Notes: generated by a model not told the origin, from the sequence alone. A stretch of DNA of 64,000 nucleotides from Rhizobium sp. 9140 (GCF_900067135.1 NZ_FJUR01000001.1:3512001-3576000), one strand, 5' to 3'; counted from the stretch's first letter, positions 18,226 to 28,216 are shown. Made by a program: numbers and translations.

Positions 18226-19255
18226 CGCCCGCAAGAAGCCGTCCGGCTTGACGAAGAGTTCCGCCCGAACGACCGCGCCGGAAACGGAAGGGCGGAAAGC
18301 CCCGATGCGCGTTCGCCCGATGGCGCCCATCGTTCCCCCGGTCAACGTCTCGGGCAATGCGCTGATGCTGGTCATCGCCATCATGTCCTTCCTCGCCTGC
18401 CTCACGCTCGGCGCGGTCTCCATGGTGCGGTCGACGGCGGAGAGCTGGCAGAGCGAGATCTCCCGTGAGGTGACGATCCAGATCCGGCCCGAGGAAGGGC
18501 TCGACATGGAAAAGGCGCTGCGTGATGCCCGCGACATCGCGCTGACCTTCGACGGCACCGTCAACGGCAGTATCGTCGATCGCACCGCGACCGCTCGCCT
18601 GCTGGAACCCTGGCTCGGCGAAGGCCTCGATATCGACGAACTGCCCGTGCCCCGCCTCGTCATCATCACCATAGACGAGCGCAACCCGCCCGACTTCGCT
18701 GGAATGCGCACGCGCCTGACGGGGGAAATCCCGCAGGCGACGCTCGATGATCACCGCACATGGGTGGACCGGCTTGTGGCGATGGCGCACACGACGGCGC
18801 TCATCGGCACCGGCGTGCTGACCCTCGTCTTCTCCGCCATGGTCCTCACCGTCATCTTCGCCACGCGCGGCACGCTCTCGGGCAACCGCCATATCGTCGA
18901 GGTGCTGCACTTCGTGGGCGCGGAGGCAGGCTTCGTCGCCTCCGAATTCCAGAAGCATTTCCTGAAGATCAGCTTCAAGGGCGCGGGCGCGGGCGGTCTG
19001 CTGGCGGCCTTGTCGTTTGCTGTGGCCGGCTGGTGGCAGTCCCGCTCGCTCGCCACGCCCCAGAGCGATCAGGCGACGGCGCTGTTCGGCACCTTTACCA
19101 TTGGATATACGGGCTATCTCGGCATCGCCGCCATCATGCTCGTCATCGCGCTCCTCACCACGCTGACGGCGCGCTTCACAGTCATGCGCACCATCTACGA
19201 AATCGACCGCATCCGCTCCGACCCCGCACGGGCCGATCTCATCCCGAATTCGTGA
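18218..19255 (+). CDS. ftsX: Cell-division protein FtsX
   Basis: Membrane partner of FtsE, 345 residues (longer than the usual 300 because of a basic N-terminal tail of about 45 residues). Four membrane helices are seen: about 50-72, 190-215, 245-265 and 285-315. The large extracytoplasmic loop between helices 1 and 2 has EVTIQIRPEE, the region that contacts hydrolase activators. It overlaps ftsE and ends 153 bases before ydcF. Confidence 0.94.
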   Translation: MTDARKKPSGLTKSSARTTAPETEGRKAPMRVRPMAPIVPPVNVSGNALMLVIAIMSFLACLTLGAVSMVRSTAESWQSEISREVTIQIRPEEGLDMEKALRDARDIALTFDGTVNGSIVDRTATARLLEPWLGEGLDIDELPVPRLVIITIDERNPPDFAGMRTRLTGEIPQATLDDHRTWVDRLVAMAHTTALIGTGVLTLVFSAMVLTVIFATRGTLSGNRHIVEVLHFVGAEAGFVASEFQKHFLKISFKGAGAGGLLAALSFAVAGWWQSRSLATPQSDQATALFGTFTIGYTGYLGIAAIMLVIALLTTLTARFTVMRTIYEIDRIRSDPARADLIPNS

Positions 19256-19408
19256 GATCCCGATGCGCCTTCCCTCCCTCCGTCCCGTTTTCACTCCCTC
19301 AACGGCTCAAGCCATCGTTAAGGCGCAAAGCTGGTCCACCGGTCGCGCAGCATCGCAACACCCGTCCCGTCAAACCGCAGACATCCGGCGCGGCGGTGGA
19401 AGAACATC

Positions 19409-20128
19409 ATGATGGCGGACGAAACCTCCGAAGCGGAGACTTCCGGCGAAACCGAGCGCAAGCGCCTTGCGCGGCGAACGCGCCGGCATGTCAGCTTCCG
19501 CCGGCAGCTCGTCCGCCTGACCTTCTATGTCATGCTGGTGGTTGCCGGCTGCGCGACCGCAAGCCTTCTCTATTTCGCCGATCAGGTCGCCTCGCTTCAG
19601 CCACCCGCCAATCCCAAAGCCGATGCCATCGTCGTGCTGACAGGCGGTTTCCAGCGCATCGATCAGGCGGTCGATCTCCTGAAGGCCGGCGCCGGCCAGC
19701 GGCTGCTGATTTCCGGCGTGCACCCGACCACGACAAGCGGCCAGATTCGCCGCAACACACAGAGTTCCGCCGATCTCTTCCGCTGCTGCGTCGATATCGG
19801 CCACGACGCCATCGACACGATCGGGAACGCGCACGAAACCGCAAACTGGATCCGCAACAACGGCTACAAAAGCATCCTCGTCGTCACCAACAATTACCAC
19901 ATGCCCCGCAGCCTGCTGGAGCTGCGCCGCGCCAATCCCGGTATCGCCTTCGTACCCTATCCGGTCGTCAATTCTGACCTGAAAAGCACGAACTGGATGG
20001 CCAACCCGATGGTTCTGAAATCGATCCTGACCGAATATGCCAAGCTGACGGTCGCCTCGTTGCGCGATCTGCTGGGTACGCCGACGGATAGCGGCTTACG
20101 GACGGAGCGCGCCCAGACCACGCAATAA
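19409..20128 (+). CDS. YdcF/SanA-family DUF218 protein
   Basis: A 239-residue protein with a basic N-terminus, one membrane helix (about 34-55) and a DUF218 domain. Diagnostic segments are ADAIVVLTGGFQRIDQAVDLL, LLISGVHP, the NAHETANWI helix and VVTNNYHMPRS. DUF218 proteins are linked to envelope integrity, and some may act on lipid-linked precursors. It follows ftsEX on the same strand, and the hairpin repeat at 20133 probably ends the transcript. Confidence 0.88.
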   Translation: MMADETSEAETSGETERKRLARRTRRHVSFRRQLVRLTFYVMLVVAGCATASLLYFADQVASLQPPANPKADAIVVLTGGFQRIDQAVDLLKAGAGQRLLISGVHPTTTSGQIRRNTQSSADLFRCCVDIGHDAIDTIGNAHETANWIRNNGYKSILVVTNNYHMPRSLLELRRANPGIAFVPYPVVNSDLKSTNWMANPMVLKSILTEYAKLTVASLRDLLGTPTDSGLRTERAQTTQ

Positions 20129-20132
20129 CGCA

Positions 20133-20171
20133 ATTCCAGCCGGAGCGGAATCGCTCCGGCGTCGGACAATG
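20133..20171. repeat. Dispersed palindromic hairpin, short copy
   Basis: Perfect 9-bp stem GCCGGAGCG (20139-20147) and CGCTCCGGC (20152-20160) with a 4-base loop, flanked by ATTCCA and GTCGGACAATG. The reverse complement of the same unit occurs at 44431-44470 inside a larger palindrome. It starts five bases after the ydcF stop and may terminate it. Confidence 0.8.
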
Positions 20172-20303
20172 CGGCAAAAACAGCAGCCTCGGGCCTATAC
20201 GCTGTCCTGCGCGAGATCCCGGTTTTCGTCGCCGCTTTATTCGTGTAGGCACCCGGCAGGGCACGCTCGATCCGCGCTGCCGCTCGCTCTTCGAAAGCCG
20301 CCC

Positions 20304-21104
20304 ATGATTCGCCTTCGCTCGGTCCTCTTCAACGTCGTCTTCTACGCCAATCTCATCATGCGCATGATCGTGCAGACGCCGGTCTATTTTCTCGTGTCGC
20401 GCAAGACATCGTGGTTCGTGCCGAAGAACTGGGCGCGCAGCAATCATTGGCTCATGCGGGTGATCGTCGGCACGACCTTCGAGATCGAGGGGCTGGACAA
20501 TATTCCGAAGGACGGCGTCTATATCCTGGCGCCGAAGCACCAGTCCTTCTGGGACGTCTATGCCCTGCTGCCATGGCTGTCGGACCCATTCTTCATCCTC
20601 AAGCGCGAGCTGATGCGCATCCCGCTGTTCGGCTGGTATGTCGCCAAGCAGCGCATGGTGCCGGTGGATCGCAGCGCGCGCGGCCGCGCCATGGCGGCCG
20701 TCATGCAGCGTGCGAAGGCGGAGATCGCCACCGGGCGGCAGCTGATCATCTATCCCGAAGGCACAAGGCGTTCGCCCGGCGCACCGCCGGATTATAAATA
20801 CGGCATTGCCCGTCTCTATCGCGATCTGCAGGTTCCCGTCGTGCCGGTGGCGATGCATCCCGGCCTCTTCTGGCCCCGCAGCACGACGCTTCGCTTCCCC
20901 GGCCACTTCAAGGTCCGCATTCTGCCACCCATCGGACCCGGGCTGGACAGCGATACCTTCCTGAAGACGCTGATTTCTGTGACCGAAACTGCGAGCGACG
21001 AACTGCTGGTGGAGACCGTCCGCAACAACCCGCACCTCCCCCTGCCGGACACCGCGCGAACACGGCTTGCCGAACTCGGCGTGACCGTGCCGGCGAAGAC
21101 CTAG
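20304..21104 (+). CDS. plsC: 1-acyl-sn-glycerol-3-phosphate acyltransferase
   Basis: Membrane-bound enzyme that converts lysophosphatidate to phosphatidate; 266 residues. The acyltransferase motif I is HQSFWD with His79 and Asp84, motif II includes VPVDRSARGR, and motif III is YPEGTRRSPG. An N-terminal hydrophobic segment covers about 8-32. I start at ATG 20304 (MIRLRS); the longer frame to 20169 has no protein-like features. Its last four bases overlap the convergent cyclotransferase gene. Confidence 0.92.
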   Translation: MIRLRSVLFNVVFYANLIMRMIVQTPVYFLVSRKTSWFVPKNWARSNHWLMRVIVGTTFEIEGLDNIPKDGVYILAPKHQSFWDVYALLPWLSDPFFILKRELMRIPLFGWYVAKQRMVPVDRSARGRAMAAVMQRAKAEIATGRQLIIYPEGTRRSPGAPPDYKYGIARLYRDLQVPVVPVAMHPGLFWPRSTTLRFPGHFKVRILPPIGPGLDSDTFLKTLISVTETASDELLVETVRNNPHLPLPDTARTRLAELGVTVPAKT

Positions 21105-21670
21105 CGCCTGGCGCGCAGAACCTGCACGCCGCGACCAACCTCTTCCAACCAGTGATCGCGAATGCCCATCTCGCGCAGATGTTCGAGCGTGTTCATGACA
21201 TAGTCGACATTCTCGCCCGAGCGCCCGCGCGCATGCGCCACGATCAGCGCCGCCTCGTCGGCCTGCAGCGCGCCGGCATATTGCAGGTGAGCGCGGTCGA
21301 TGACGTAGGCGAGAGCCATGACCGTCCGCCCGTCGGCGAGCCGCAGCGGCAGCATGCGCTCCTTGTAAACATGCGTCACCAGTTCGCGCTCGCGCAGATA
21401 GGTGATCACAGCCTCGCAGTCCTCCGGTGCGATACGGAACGCCATGCCGAGGCAGGAGCCGCCAAGGTCGAGCCCGAGCACGAGGCCGGGGCTCTCTGCG
21501 GTGCCACGATGGACATGAGAGCGCACACAGAGCGCCCGACGGTAACCGAAGACGCGCGCGCGGGTCTGCTCGACGAAGGCGAAGCCCGGATTCCACATCA
21601 GCGAGCCGTAGCCGAACACCCACAGATCATCTGAATCCGTCACCACAAGGTCCGTCACAAGAAGGTCCAT
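21101..21670 (-). CDS. ChaC-like gamma-glutamylcyclotransferase
   Basis: Enzyme of 189 residues expected to release 5-oxoproline from gamma-glutamyl compounds such as glutathione. The substrate-binding loop VFGYGSLMWNPGF is at residues 18-30, and the ChaC-type helix AVITYLREREL carries the likely catalytic Glu. FGYRRALC follows the first loop as in ChaC proteins. It is convergent with plsC and diverges from the DUF2125 gene. Confidence 0.88.
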   Translation of the reverse strand: MDLLVTDLVVTDSDDLWVFGYGSLMWNPGFAFVEQTRARVFGYRRALCVRSHVHRGTAESPGLVLGLDLGGSCLGMAFRIAPEDCEAVITYLRERELVTHVYKERMLPLRLADGRTVMALAYVIDRAHLQYAGALQADEAALIVAHARGRSGENVDYVMNTLEHLREMGIRDHWLEEVGRGVQVLRARR

Positions 21671-21948
21671 TCCATCGTCACATGCCGGACATATCAGCCG
21701 GTCCTGCCCTCCTACTGCATAATACCGGCAAGCGGAACGCGCAGGACATGCTTCGACTGTATTTTAGAGGCTGCGAGACGCGCGCAATCCCGCATTCGGC
21801 CGATTTTCCCAGACGCATTCCGATCGCCGATGTTATGCGTTAGAAGACCCGCACGATGCAGCCTTTTCGGAGGGTGTCCGCGGCCCGCGCAAGCGCCGTC
21901 CGCCGCGCCGATCCCGCATCGCATCCAGACCGCCGACCGGAGACCCGC

Positions 21949-22950
21949 ATGACACAGACAGCACCGCCGGCCGCAGGCACACGCATCAAGCGTCTCGGCA
22001 TCGGCATCGTGATCTTCCTCGCGGTCTATAGCGGCATCTGGTTTCTGGCCGCGCACCAGATCGAGACACGGCTCGCAAGCTTCCTCACCAGCCGCTCCGG
22101 CAGCGTCAGCGCCCGGTGCGATGGCCTCACCGTTCGCGGCTTCCCTTTCCGCATCGGGCTCTTCTGCGATTCCGTGAAGGTGGACGATACCAAGCTCGGC
22201 GCTTCCGGCTCCGCGGGTGCACTCAGGTCCGCAGCACAGGTCTACTGGCCCGGCCATGCCGTCATCGAAATGGACGGTCCGGCCGAGTTACGCTTTTCGC
22301 CCGGCATCGCGACGTCGATGGATTGGCAGGCGATGAAGGCGAGCATACAGGCGACGTTATCGGGCCTCAGCCGCACATCGGTCGTTTCCGAACGCCTGAC
22401 CGGCACGCTGGTGCCCACGCTGGGCGAAGATGCTCTCGGCTTTGCCACCATTCATACGGAACTGCATCTTCGCCAGAACACGGCCGATCTCGATGCCGCC
22501 GTCTCCATCACCGGGCTCGACCTGAAGCCCCACAACGGCGAAAGCCTCTTGCCGCTGATGAACGCCGCCATCGATCTCACGGTCAAGGACCGCGCCACGG
22601 TGCTCGACCGCGGCGGCCTCTCGCGCCATGCCCTGCGCAACAGCACGGGCGAGGTGCGCAATCTCACGATCGATCTTGGCAACGGCATGGTGACGACGGC
22701 AAACGGCCCGTTCACGGTCGATGATCAGGGGCTGATTTCCGGCGCGTTCAAGGTGACGATGCAGGACGTGCAAGCATGGCGTACGGCGCTAGCGAAAGCT
22801 TTTCCCGAGAGCGAGAACATGCTCGACAACGCCGCCAACATGCTTACGGCGCTTGCGGCCGGCGGCAATGACACCACCGTCACGCTCAATGTGCGCGACG
22901 GCACCGCCTTCCTCGCCTTCATCCCCATCGGCGTTCTGCCGCAGCTCTGA
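21949..22950 (+). CDS. DUF2125-domain protein
   Basis: A 333-residue envelope protein with one N-terminal membrane helix or signal anchor (about 16-38), then a periplasmic domain with C-x-G-L-x-V-R-G-F-P-F motif (CDGLTVRGFPFRIG, near 60-73), which is the DUF2125 hallmark, plus YWPGHAVIEMDGPA. The fold is probably AsmA-like beta. Conserved in Rhizobiales beside tyrC, as here; function unknown. An in-frame ATG at 21856 exists, but the start at 21949 gives the normal N-terminus. Confidence 0.85.
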   Translation: MTQTAPPAAGTRIKRLGIGIVIFLAVYSGIWFLAAHQIETRLASFLTSRSGSVSARCDGLTVRGFPFRIGLFCDSVKVDDTKLGASGSAGALRSAAQVYWPGHAVIEMDGPAELRFSPGIATSMDWQAMKASIQATLSGLSRTSVVSERLTGTLVPTLGEDALGFATIHTELHLRQNTADLDAAVSITGLDLKPHNGESLLPLMNAAIDLTVKDRATVLDRGGLSRHALRNSTGEVRNLTIDLGNGMVTTANGPFTVDDQGLISGAFKVTMQDVQAWRTALAKAFPESENMLDNAANMLTALAAGGNDTTVTLNVRDGTAFLAFIPIGVLPQL

Positions 22951-22961
22951 GGCGGATGACT

Positions 22962-23888
22962 TTAGGTCTTTGCGTCCAGTGCATGGCGGCCGAAGTCCAC
23001 CATGTCGGTATCCTGGCCGGCCTGGATGATCGAGCGGCGGATGGCGCGGGTGCGGGTAAAGAGATCGAACAGCTTGTCCCCGTCGCCCCAGCGGATCGCT
23101 CGCTGCAAATAAGCAAGATCCTCGGAAAACCGTGACAGCATCTCGAGGATCGCGTCCTTGTTGTGCAGGCAGACATCGCGCCACATGGTCGGGTCGGACG
23201 CAGCGAGACGGGTGAAATCGCGAAAACCGGACGCCGAATACTTGATGACCTCGGACTCCGTCACAGTCTCCAGATCGTCCGCCGTCCCCACGATATTGTA
23301 GGCGATGATATGCGGCAGGTGGGACACGATGGCGAGCACCTTGTCGTGGTGTTCCGGGTCCATCTCCTCGACATCCGAACCAAGCGCTTCCCAGAAGGCA
23401 CGCAGCTGATTCTTGGCCGTCTCGTCGGTGCCGGCCGGCGGCGTCAGGATGCACCAGCGGCTTTTGAAAAGGCCGACGAAGCCTGCATCCGGGCCGGAAT
23501 ATTCCGTGCCCGCAATCGGGTGACCGGGAATGAAGTGGACGCTCGCCGGCAGGTGCGGCGCCATCTGCGCAATGACGGAGCCCTTGGTGGAGCCGACATC
23601 CGTCACGATGGCCCCGGCTTTGAGATGCGGCGCGATCGCCTGCGCCACAGCGCCGGACGCGCCGACGGGAACCGAGACGATGACGAGATCCGCATCCTCC
23701 ACGGCCTCGCCGGGCGACAGGACGTAGCGGTCGCCGAGGCAGAGCACCGCCGCCCGGTCGAGCGTCTCGCGGCTGCGGGTCGAGATCGTCACGGAGGCTG
23801 CAAGACCCTTGTCGCGGATTTCCCGCGCGATGGAGGAGCCGATGAGGCCGATGCCGATCAGCGCGACCCTTTCGAAGAGCTTGGCCAT
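22962..23888 (-). CDS. tyrC: Prephenate/arogenate dehydrogenase
   Basis: NAD(P)-dependent cyclohexadienyl dehydrogenase of tyrosine synthesis, 308 residues. The Rossmann motif ALIGIGLIGSSIAREIR is at residues 9-25, and the family motif HFIPGHPIAGTEYSG near 138-152 contains the catalytic His. It forms an operon with hisC, whose stop is 7 bases upstream; the HisC-type transaminase may also serve tyrosine and phenylalanine synthesis. Confidence 0.92.
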   Translation of the reverse strand: MAKLFERVALIGIGLIGSSIAREIRDKGLAASVTISTRSRETLDRAAVLCLGDRYVLSPGEAVEDADLVIVSVPVGASGAVAQAIAPHLKAGAIVTDVGSTKGSVIAQMAPHLPASVHFIPGHPIAGTEYSGPDAGFVGLFKSRWCILTPPAGTDETAKNQLRAFWEALGSDVEEMDPEHHDKVLAIVSHLPHIIAYNIVGTADDLETVTESEVIKYSASGFRDFTRLAASDPTMWRDVCLHNKDAILEMLSRFSEDLAYLQRAIRWGDGDKLFDLFTRTRAIRRSIIQAGQDTDMVDFGRHALDAKT

Positions 23889-23895
23889 ATCGGTC

Positions 23896-25002
23896 TCAGT
23901 TCTTCCCGAGGAATTCGGTCAGGGCAGCAAGGACGCCTTCGTTCGCCTCCTCCGTGCCGATCGACAGGCGCAGCGAATTGGGGAAGCCGTAGCCACGCAC
24001 GGCCCGCAGGATGAAGCCGCGGCTCGTCAGGAACGCATCCGCATCCGCCGCCCGTTGACCATCGACATCGGGGAAGTGCATCAGCACGAAATTCGCAACC
24101 GATGGCGTGACCTCGAGGCCGAGCGCCGTCAGTCTCTCGCTCACCTTGGCGACCCATTCCGCGTTGAAATCGACGGCAGCGGCCGTGAAGGCCTGATCGC
24201 GCACGGCAGCGGCACCGGCCGCGATGGCCGGCGCATTCAGGTTGAACGGCCCACGGCTGCGGTTCAGCGCATCGATGATGGCGGCGGGCGCATAGATCCA
24301 GCCGACGCGAAGCGCCGCGAGACCATAGACCTTGGAGAAGGTGCGCGTCATCACGACGTTCTGGTTGGAGGAGACCAGTTCGATCCCCGCCTCGTAGTCG
24401 TTGCGCCGCACATATTCGGCATAGGCTGCATCTAGCACGAGCAGCACATGCTTCGGCAGGCCGGCCTGCAATCGGCGCACCTCTTCGACGGGCACGAAGG
24501 TGCCCGTGGGATTGCCGGGGTTGGCGATGAACACCAGTTTCGTCTTGTCGGTCACGGCGGCGAGGATCGCATCGACATCGACGCGGCAATCCCGCTCCTT
24601 CACCGTCACCGGCGTACCGCCGGCCGCCATGATCTGGATCCTGTAAACGAGGAAGCCGTGCTCGGTGATAACAGCCTCATCGCCCGGCGCGAGATAGGTG
24701 TGGGCGAGCAGCCCCAGAAGCTCGTCCGAGCCGTTGCCGCACATCAGGTTCGCAGGGTTGAGCGCGTAGACCTCGGCAATGGCATTGCGAAGCTCGATCG
24801 CCTGCCCGTCCGGGTAGCGCTCCAGCTGGCCAGCAGCCTCGCGAAAGGCCTCCAATGCCTTCGGGCTCGCACCCAGCGGCGTCTCGTTGGAGGAGAGCTT
24901 GTAGACCTTGGCCACGCCCGGAGCGTGTTCCTTGCCCGGCACATAGGCGGCGATGTCGAGAATGCCGGGGCGCGGGGTCGGAGCGTTCGGGAAGGAGCTC
25001 AT
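23896..25002 (-). CDS. hisC: Histidinol-phosphate aminotransferase
   Basis: PLP enzyme of fold type I, 368 residues. Seen are [10 protein letters not shown] near the N-terminus, the PLP-contacting [15 protein letters not shown], and the lysine motif [17 protein letters not shown]. These match HisC and its aromatic aminotransferase relatives. Being just upstream of tyrC it could supply both histidine and aromatic pathways. The start ATG is at 25002. Between it and the next gene upstream there is a tandem 17-base duplication (25061-25094). Confidence 0.93.
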   Translation of the reverse strand: MSSFPNAPTPRPGILDIAAYVPGKEHAPGVAKVYKLSSNETPLGASPKALEAFREAAGQLERYPDGQAIELRNAIAEVYALNPANLMCGNGSDELLGLLAHTYLAPGDEAVITEHGFLVYRIQIMAAGGTPVTVKERDCRVDVDAILAAVTDKTKLVFIANPGNPTGTFVPVEEVRRLQAGLPKHVLLVLDAAYAEYVRRNDYEAGIELVSSNQNVVMTRTFSKVYGLAALRVGWIYAPAAIIDALNRSRGPFNLNAPAIAAGAAAVRDQAFTAAAVDFNAEWVAKVSERLTALGLEVTPSVANFVLMHFPDVDGQRAADADAFLTSRGFILRAVRGYGFPNSLRLSIGTEEANEGVLAALTEFLGKN

Positions 25003-25060
25003 GGTCTGGCTTTCGCTGGTGTCACGGATGGCTCTGCCATTATCGCTCCATCGCCGCCTT

Positions 25061-25094
25061 GTCGAGGGTTTAGGCGTGTCGAGGGCTTAGGCGA
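25061..25094. repeat. Tandem 17-bp duplication
   Basis: GTCGAGGGTTTAGGCGT (25061-25077) is followed at once by a copy with two changes (25078-25094). It lies between the hisC start and the methyltransferase stop. No function is apparent. Confidence 0.8.
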
Positions 25095-25099
25095 GCCCC

Positions 25100-25855
25100 T
25101 CACCGCGTGGGCGGCGGCCCGTCGCGCGTGGTCGGCACACCCTGCGGCGCCAGCACGGGCACGAACACGCGCCGCGATGCGCGCGCTGCCACCGGCAGCC
25201 CCTGATAAAGCCGCTTCTGCGCCTCCACGACAATCACGCCCGAGAACACCGGCCAGAGCGCCCGCCCCATCTTCTCGAAGGCACGCCCGAGCTTCAGCAC
25301 GGTCTTCGTGGTCGATGGCGGGAAGAACAGCGCCTCGCAGGAAGCGCCCGGCGTGAAATTCGTCTCCCGGAGGAGTGCCGTCAGCTGCCCGCGCGAATAG
25401 GGACGGCCGGAACCGAAGGGCGTGTGGTCCATCCGCGCCCAGACGCCCTGCCGGTTGGGAACCACAATGACGAGCCGCCCGCCGGGCGCCAGCACCCGCC
25501 AGAGCTCCTTCATGGTCTCGCGCGGATTTTCGGCAAATTCCAGCGCGTGCACCATGAGAATACGATCAATCGAGCTGTCGGGCAGCGGCAGCTCCTCATC
25601 GAAGACGAGCGCCGTCGAGGACAGCTCGGCGACTGGCCAGTTCACAGCCCCCTGCCCTGCCGGCATGAAGGCAAAGGTCCGCTCCGTATCGGCACGGAAG
25701 CGCTCCAGATAGGGCAGGACATAGCCGAGCCCCACCAGTCGCTCCTCCGGCAACCGCGCCCAGATGGAGGCAAGCGCCATGGAGATCGCCTGCTCGGTGA
25801 AGCGCCCGAGCCGCGAATGATAAAACTGGCGAAGATCGACGATATCGGCGTGCAT
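25100..25855 (-). CDS. Class I SAM-dependent methyltransferase
   Basis: A 251-residue protein. The methyltransferase-11 type core is recognised by [20 protein letters not shown] and the post-motif III region [13 protein letters not shown] around 115-135. The usual glycine-rich motif I is poorly kept ([15 protein letters not shown] near 36-50), so the SAM site is degenerate or unusual. The C-terminal 80 residues are basic. It is divergent from gloB, as in other rhizobia. Substrate unknown. Confidence 0.82.
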   Translation of the reverse strand: MHADIVDLRQFYHSRLGRFTEQAISMALASIWARLPEERLVGLGYVLPYLERFRADTERTFAFMPAGQGAVNWPVAELSSTALVFDEELPLPDSSIDRILMVHALEFAENPRETMKELWRVLAPGGRLVIVVPNRQGVWARMDHTPFGSGRPYSRGQLTALLRETNFTPGASCEALFFPPSTTKTVLKLGRAFEKMGRALWPVFSGVIVVEAQKRLYQGLPVAARASRRVFVPVLAPQGVPTTRDGPPPTR

Positions 25856-26027
25856 GCGGGAGAGGGTAGTGCGCGGCCCGGAGAAAGGAAACCTTGATAA
25901 CGCCGATTTTCACGCCGGGGCTTTCGCGCCAGCCATCTCGATGGCTGGCTATCGCTGGACTTCCCCTTCGCCGCCTTTACATTCCCCTGACGATTCCCCC
26001 GTTCCAGTTCTCCCCGAGGATCTCATC

Positions 26028-26798
26028 ATGCCAGCGTTCGATCTCGACCTGTTCCTCTGCCGGACCGACAATTTCGGCGTCCTCCTGCACGATCCCGAAA
26101 GCGGCGAGACGGCCTCCATCGATGCGCCTGAGGAACAGCCGATCCTCGACGCGCTGGAGCGGCGCGGCTGGACGCTGACGCACATCTTCACCACGCATCA
26201 CCACACCGACCATGTGGACGCGAACCTCGCTCTGAAGACCCGCTACGACGCCACCATCATCGGCCCGGATCGCGAGGCCTCGCGCATCCCCGGCATCGAC
26301 ATGACCATCGGCGACGGCGGGGATTTCACCTTCGCCGGACACAAGGTCCACGTGATCGGCACGCCCGGCCACACCGCCGGCCATATCTGCTACCACCTGC
26401 CGGACGACCGCCTGCTCTTTGCCGCCGACACGCTGTTTGCGCTGGGTTGCGGTCGCCTGTTCGAGGGATCGCCGGCCGATATGTGGTCCTCGCTCCAGAA
26501 GCTGATGGCGCTGCCGGACGAAACGCAGGTCTATTTCGGCCACGAATACACGCTTTCGAACGCGCGTTTCGCCGTGACGGTCGATCCCGGCAACGCGGAA
26601 CTGAAGGCCCGCGCCGCCGAGATCGAGGCCTTGCGCGAGCGTGGGGGCTTTACCGCGCCGACGACGCTGGGCCTGGAAAAGCGCACCAACCCTTTCCTGC
26701 GCCCGGCCGACCCCGGCATCCGCGCCCATCTGGACATGCCCTCCGCCAGCGATGGCGAGATCTTCGCCGAAATCCGCAAACGCAAGGACAGCTTTTAA
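26028..26798 (+). CDS. gloB: Hydroxyacylglutathione hydrolase (glyoxalase II)
   Basis: Metallo-beta-lactamase-fold thioesterase, 256 residues, that hydrolyses S-lactoylglutathione in methylglyoxal detoxification. The binuclear metal motif THHHTDHVD is at residues 56-64, with [12 protein letters not shown], the [12 protein letters not shown] loop and YFGHEYT further on; the C-terminal glutathione-binding domain (KRTNPFLRP) is present. I start at ATG 26028; the open frame extends further upstream without support. Its stop overlaps the cupin gene start by one base (TAATG). Confidence 0.96.
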   Translation: MPAFDLDLFLCRTDNFGVLLHDPESGETASIDAPEEQPILDALERRGWTLTHIFTTHHHTDHVDANLALKTRYDATIIGPDREASRIPGIDMTIGDGGDFTFAGHKVHVIGTPGHTAGHICYHLPDDRLLFAADTLFALGCGRLFEGSPADMWSSLQKLMALPDETQVYFGHEYTLSNARFAVTVDPGNAELKARAAEIEALRERGGFTAPTTLGLEKRTNPFLRPADPGIRAHLDMPSASDGEIFAEIRKRKDSF

Positions 26799-27271
26799 TG
26801 ACGGCGCACGTGATGACGGCACAAGGAGAGACGCAGGACGCCAGTTCGATCGTCGCCGCGCTTGGCATGATCAGGCATCCCGAAGGCGGCTGGTACGTCG
26901 AGACCTTTCGCGACGAGACCGGTGGCCCGCGCGGGCATTCCACGGCGATCTACTACCTTTTGGAAGCCGGCGAAAGATCGCACTGGCACCGCGTTCTCGA
27001 TGCCGCGGAAGTCTGGCACCATTACGCCGGCGCGGCCCTTACCCTCCGGCTTGCCGCACCGGGCGAACCCACCACGACCGTCGTCCTCGGCACGGATCTC
27101 GAAAAGGGCGAACGCCCGCAAGGCGTGGTTCCCGCCGGCACCTGGCAGTCGGCCGAATCACGCGGCGCCTGGACGCTCGTCGGCTGCACCGTCGCGCCGG
27201 ACTTCGATTTCAGTGTGTTCGAAATGGCACCGCCCGGATGGGAGCCGCCGGCGCCTCACGCCGCCGGCTGA
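26798..27271 (+). CDS. Cupin-domain protein, DUF985 family
   Basis: A 157-residue cupin of the DUF985 (YML079-like) family. The signature segments are MIRHPEGGWYVETFRDE, STAIYYLLEAGERSHWHRVLDAAEVWHHYAG and the C-terminal LVGCTVAPDFDFSVFEMA. The ATG is at 26798, overlapping the gloB stop, so the two are probably translated together; a role linked to sugar or carbonyl metabolism is only suggested by that. Its last 16 bases overlap the convergent exporter gene. Confidence 0.88.
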   Translation: MTAHVMTAQGETQDASSIVAALGMIRHPEGGWYVETFRDETGGPRGHSTAIYYLLEAGERSHWHRVLDAAEVWHHYAGAALTLRLAAPGEPTTTVVLGTDLEKGERPQGVVPAGTWQSAESRGAWTLVGCTVAPDFDFSVFEMAPPGWEPPAPHAAG

Positions 27272-28164
27272 GCCTGCTCTTCGGCCGGAACCGGAACCTT
27301 GCGCGACGGGAAGATCACGTCGCGCGCGGCAAGAACCGCTCCGCCCGTCACGAGCAGGCAGGCCAGCGCGATGTTCAGCGACGGCTCGGCAAATCCGAAC
27401 AGCATGAGCGTCAACGTGGAGAGCACCGGCGCCGAGTAACTCGCGACCCCGAGAAGCTGGATATTGCCGTTCTTCACGCCGTAATCCCAGGCGTAGAAGG
27501 CCGCACCGACCGGCAGCAGCCCGAGGCCCACGACCGCCAGCCACTGCATGCCGGTGTCCGGCCACACGGTCGTTTCCAGGGCGAGATGGCAGAACAGCGA
27601 CAGGACCGAGGTTGCGAGGCAGAAGCCCGTGACGACATCGGTGGACACAGCCTCGAAACGCCGCGTCAGCAACGAATAGATCGCCCAGGTGAAAGCACAG
27701 CAGAGCGCCGAGCCATAGCCGAGCGTATAGGCGCTGTCGAAAGCGACGCCGTTGCGGGCGACGATCATCGCCGTGCCGGCAAGGCCGCAGAGCGCGCCGG
27801 CGACATGATACCACCGCAGCCGCTCGCCCGGCAGGAGGGCCGAGCCAACCACGATCAGCAACGGCCAGAGATAGGCGATCAGCCCGGCCTCCACCGCCGG
27901 CGCGCTGCGCAGCGCCGTGAAGTAGAGCGCATGATAACCGAAGAGCCCGACGATGCCGACCAGCCAGACCCGGGCGGGTTGCCGCAGCAGCGCCAGCCGC
28001 TCCGGCTTGAGCGCCAGCACGACGAGACCGGGAAGGCTACCGATGGCAAAGCAGATCGCCGAAAGCTGGAAAGGCGGCATCGTGCCGGAGGCGGCCGTGA
28101 AGAGCGCCAGCAGCGCCCACATCAGAATGGCGGAAAATCCGATCAACGTCGCTCTGGTCTGCAT
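27256..28164 (-). CDS. DMT-family transporter, YddG-like
   Basis: Inner-membrane exporter of 302 residues with ten predicted helices in two EamA repeats. The start ATLIGFSAILMWALLALFT and the overall plan resemble the aromatic amino-acid exporter YddG; LIAYLWPLLIVVGSALLPGERLRWYHVAGALCG is a typical EamA turn, here shortened to its key WPLL and GERL elements. The genes tyrC and hisC nearby fit, loosely, an aromatic amino-acid link. Specificity is inferred. Confidence 0.82.
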   Translation of the reverse strand: MQTRATLIGFSAILMWALLALFTAASGTMPPFQLSAICFAIGSLPGLVVLALKPERLALLRQPARVWLVGIVGLFGYHALYFTALRSAPAVEAGLIAYLWPLLIVVGSALLPGERLRWYHVAGALCGLAGTAMIVARNGVAFDSAYTLGYGSALCCAFTWAIYSLLTRRFEAVSTDVVTGFCLATSVLSLFCHLALETTVWPDTGMQWLAVVGLGLLPVGAAFYAWDYGVKNGNIQLLGVASYSAPVLSTLTLMLFGFAEPSLNIALACLLVTGGAVLAARDVIFPSRKVPVPAEEQAQPAA

Positions 28165-28216
28165 CCGCCCACTCTCCGCTGTCAGCAGGCAGCGTCGGGA
28201 TAAGATCCTGAGCGGA

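Noticed and set aside
26641..28203. 520-codon open frame on the + strand
   Set aside because: Runs out of frame through gloB and the cupin gene and antisense to the exporter; no domain seen.
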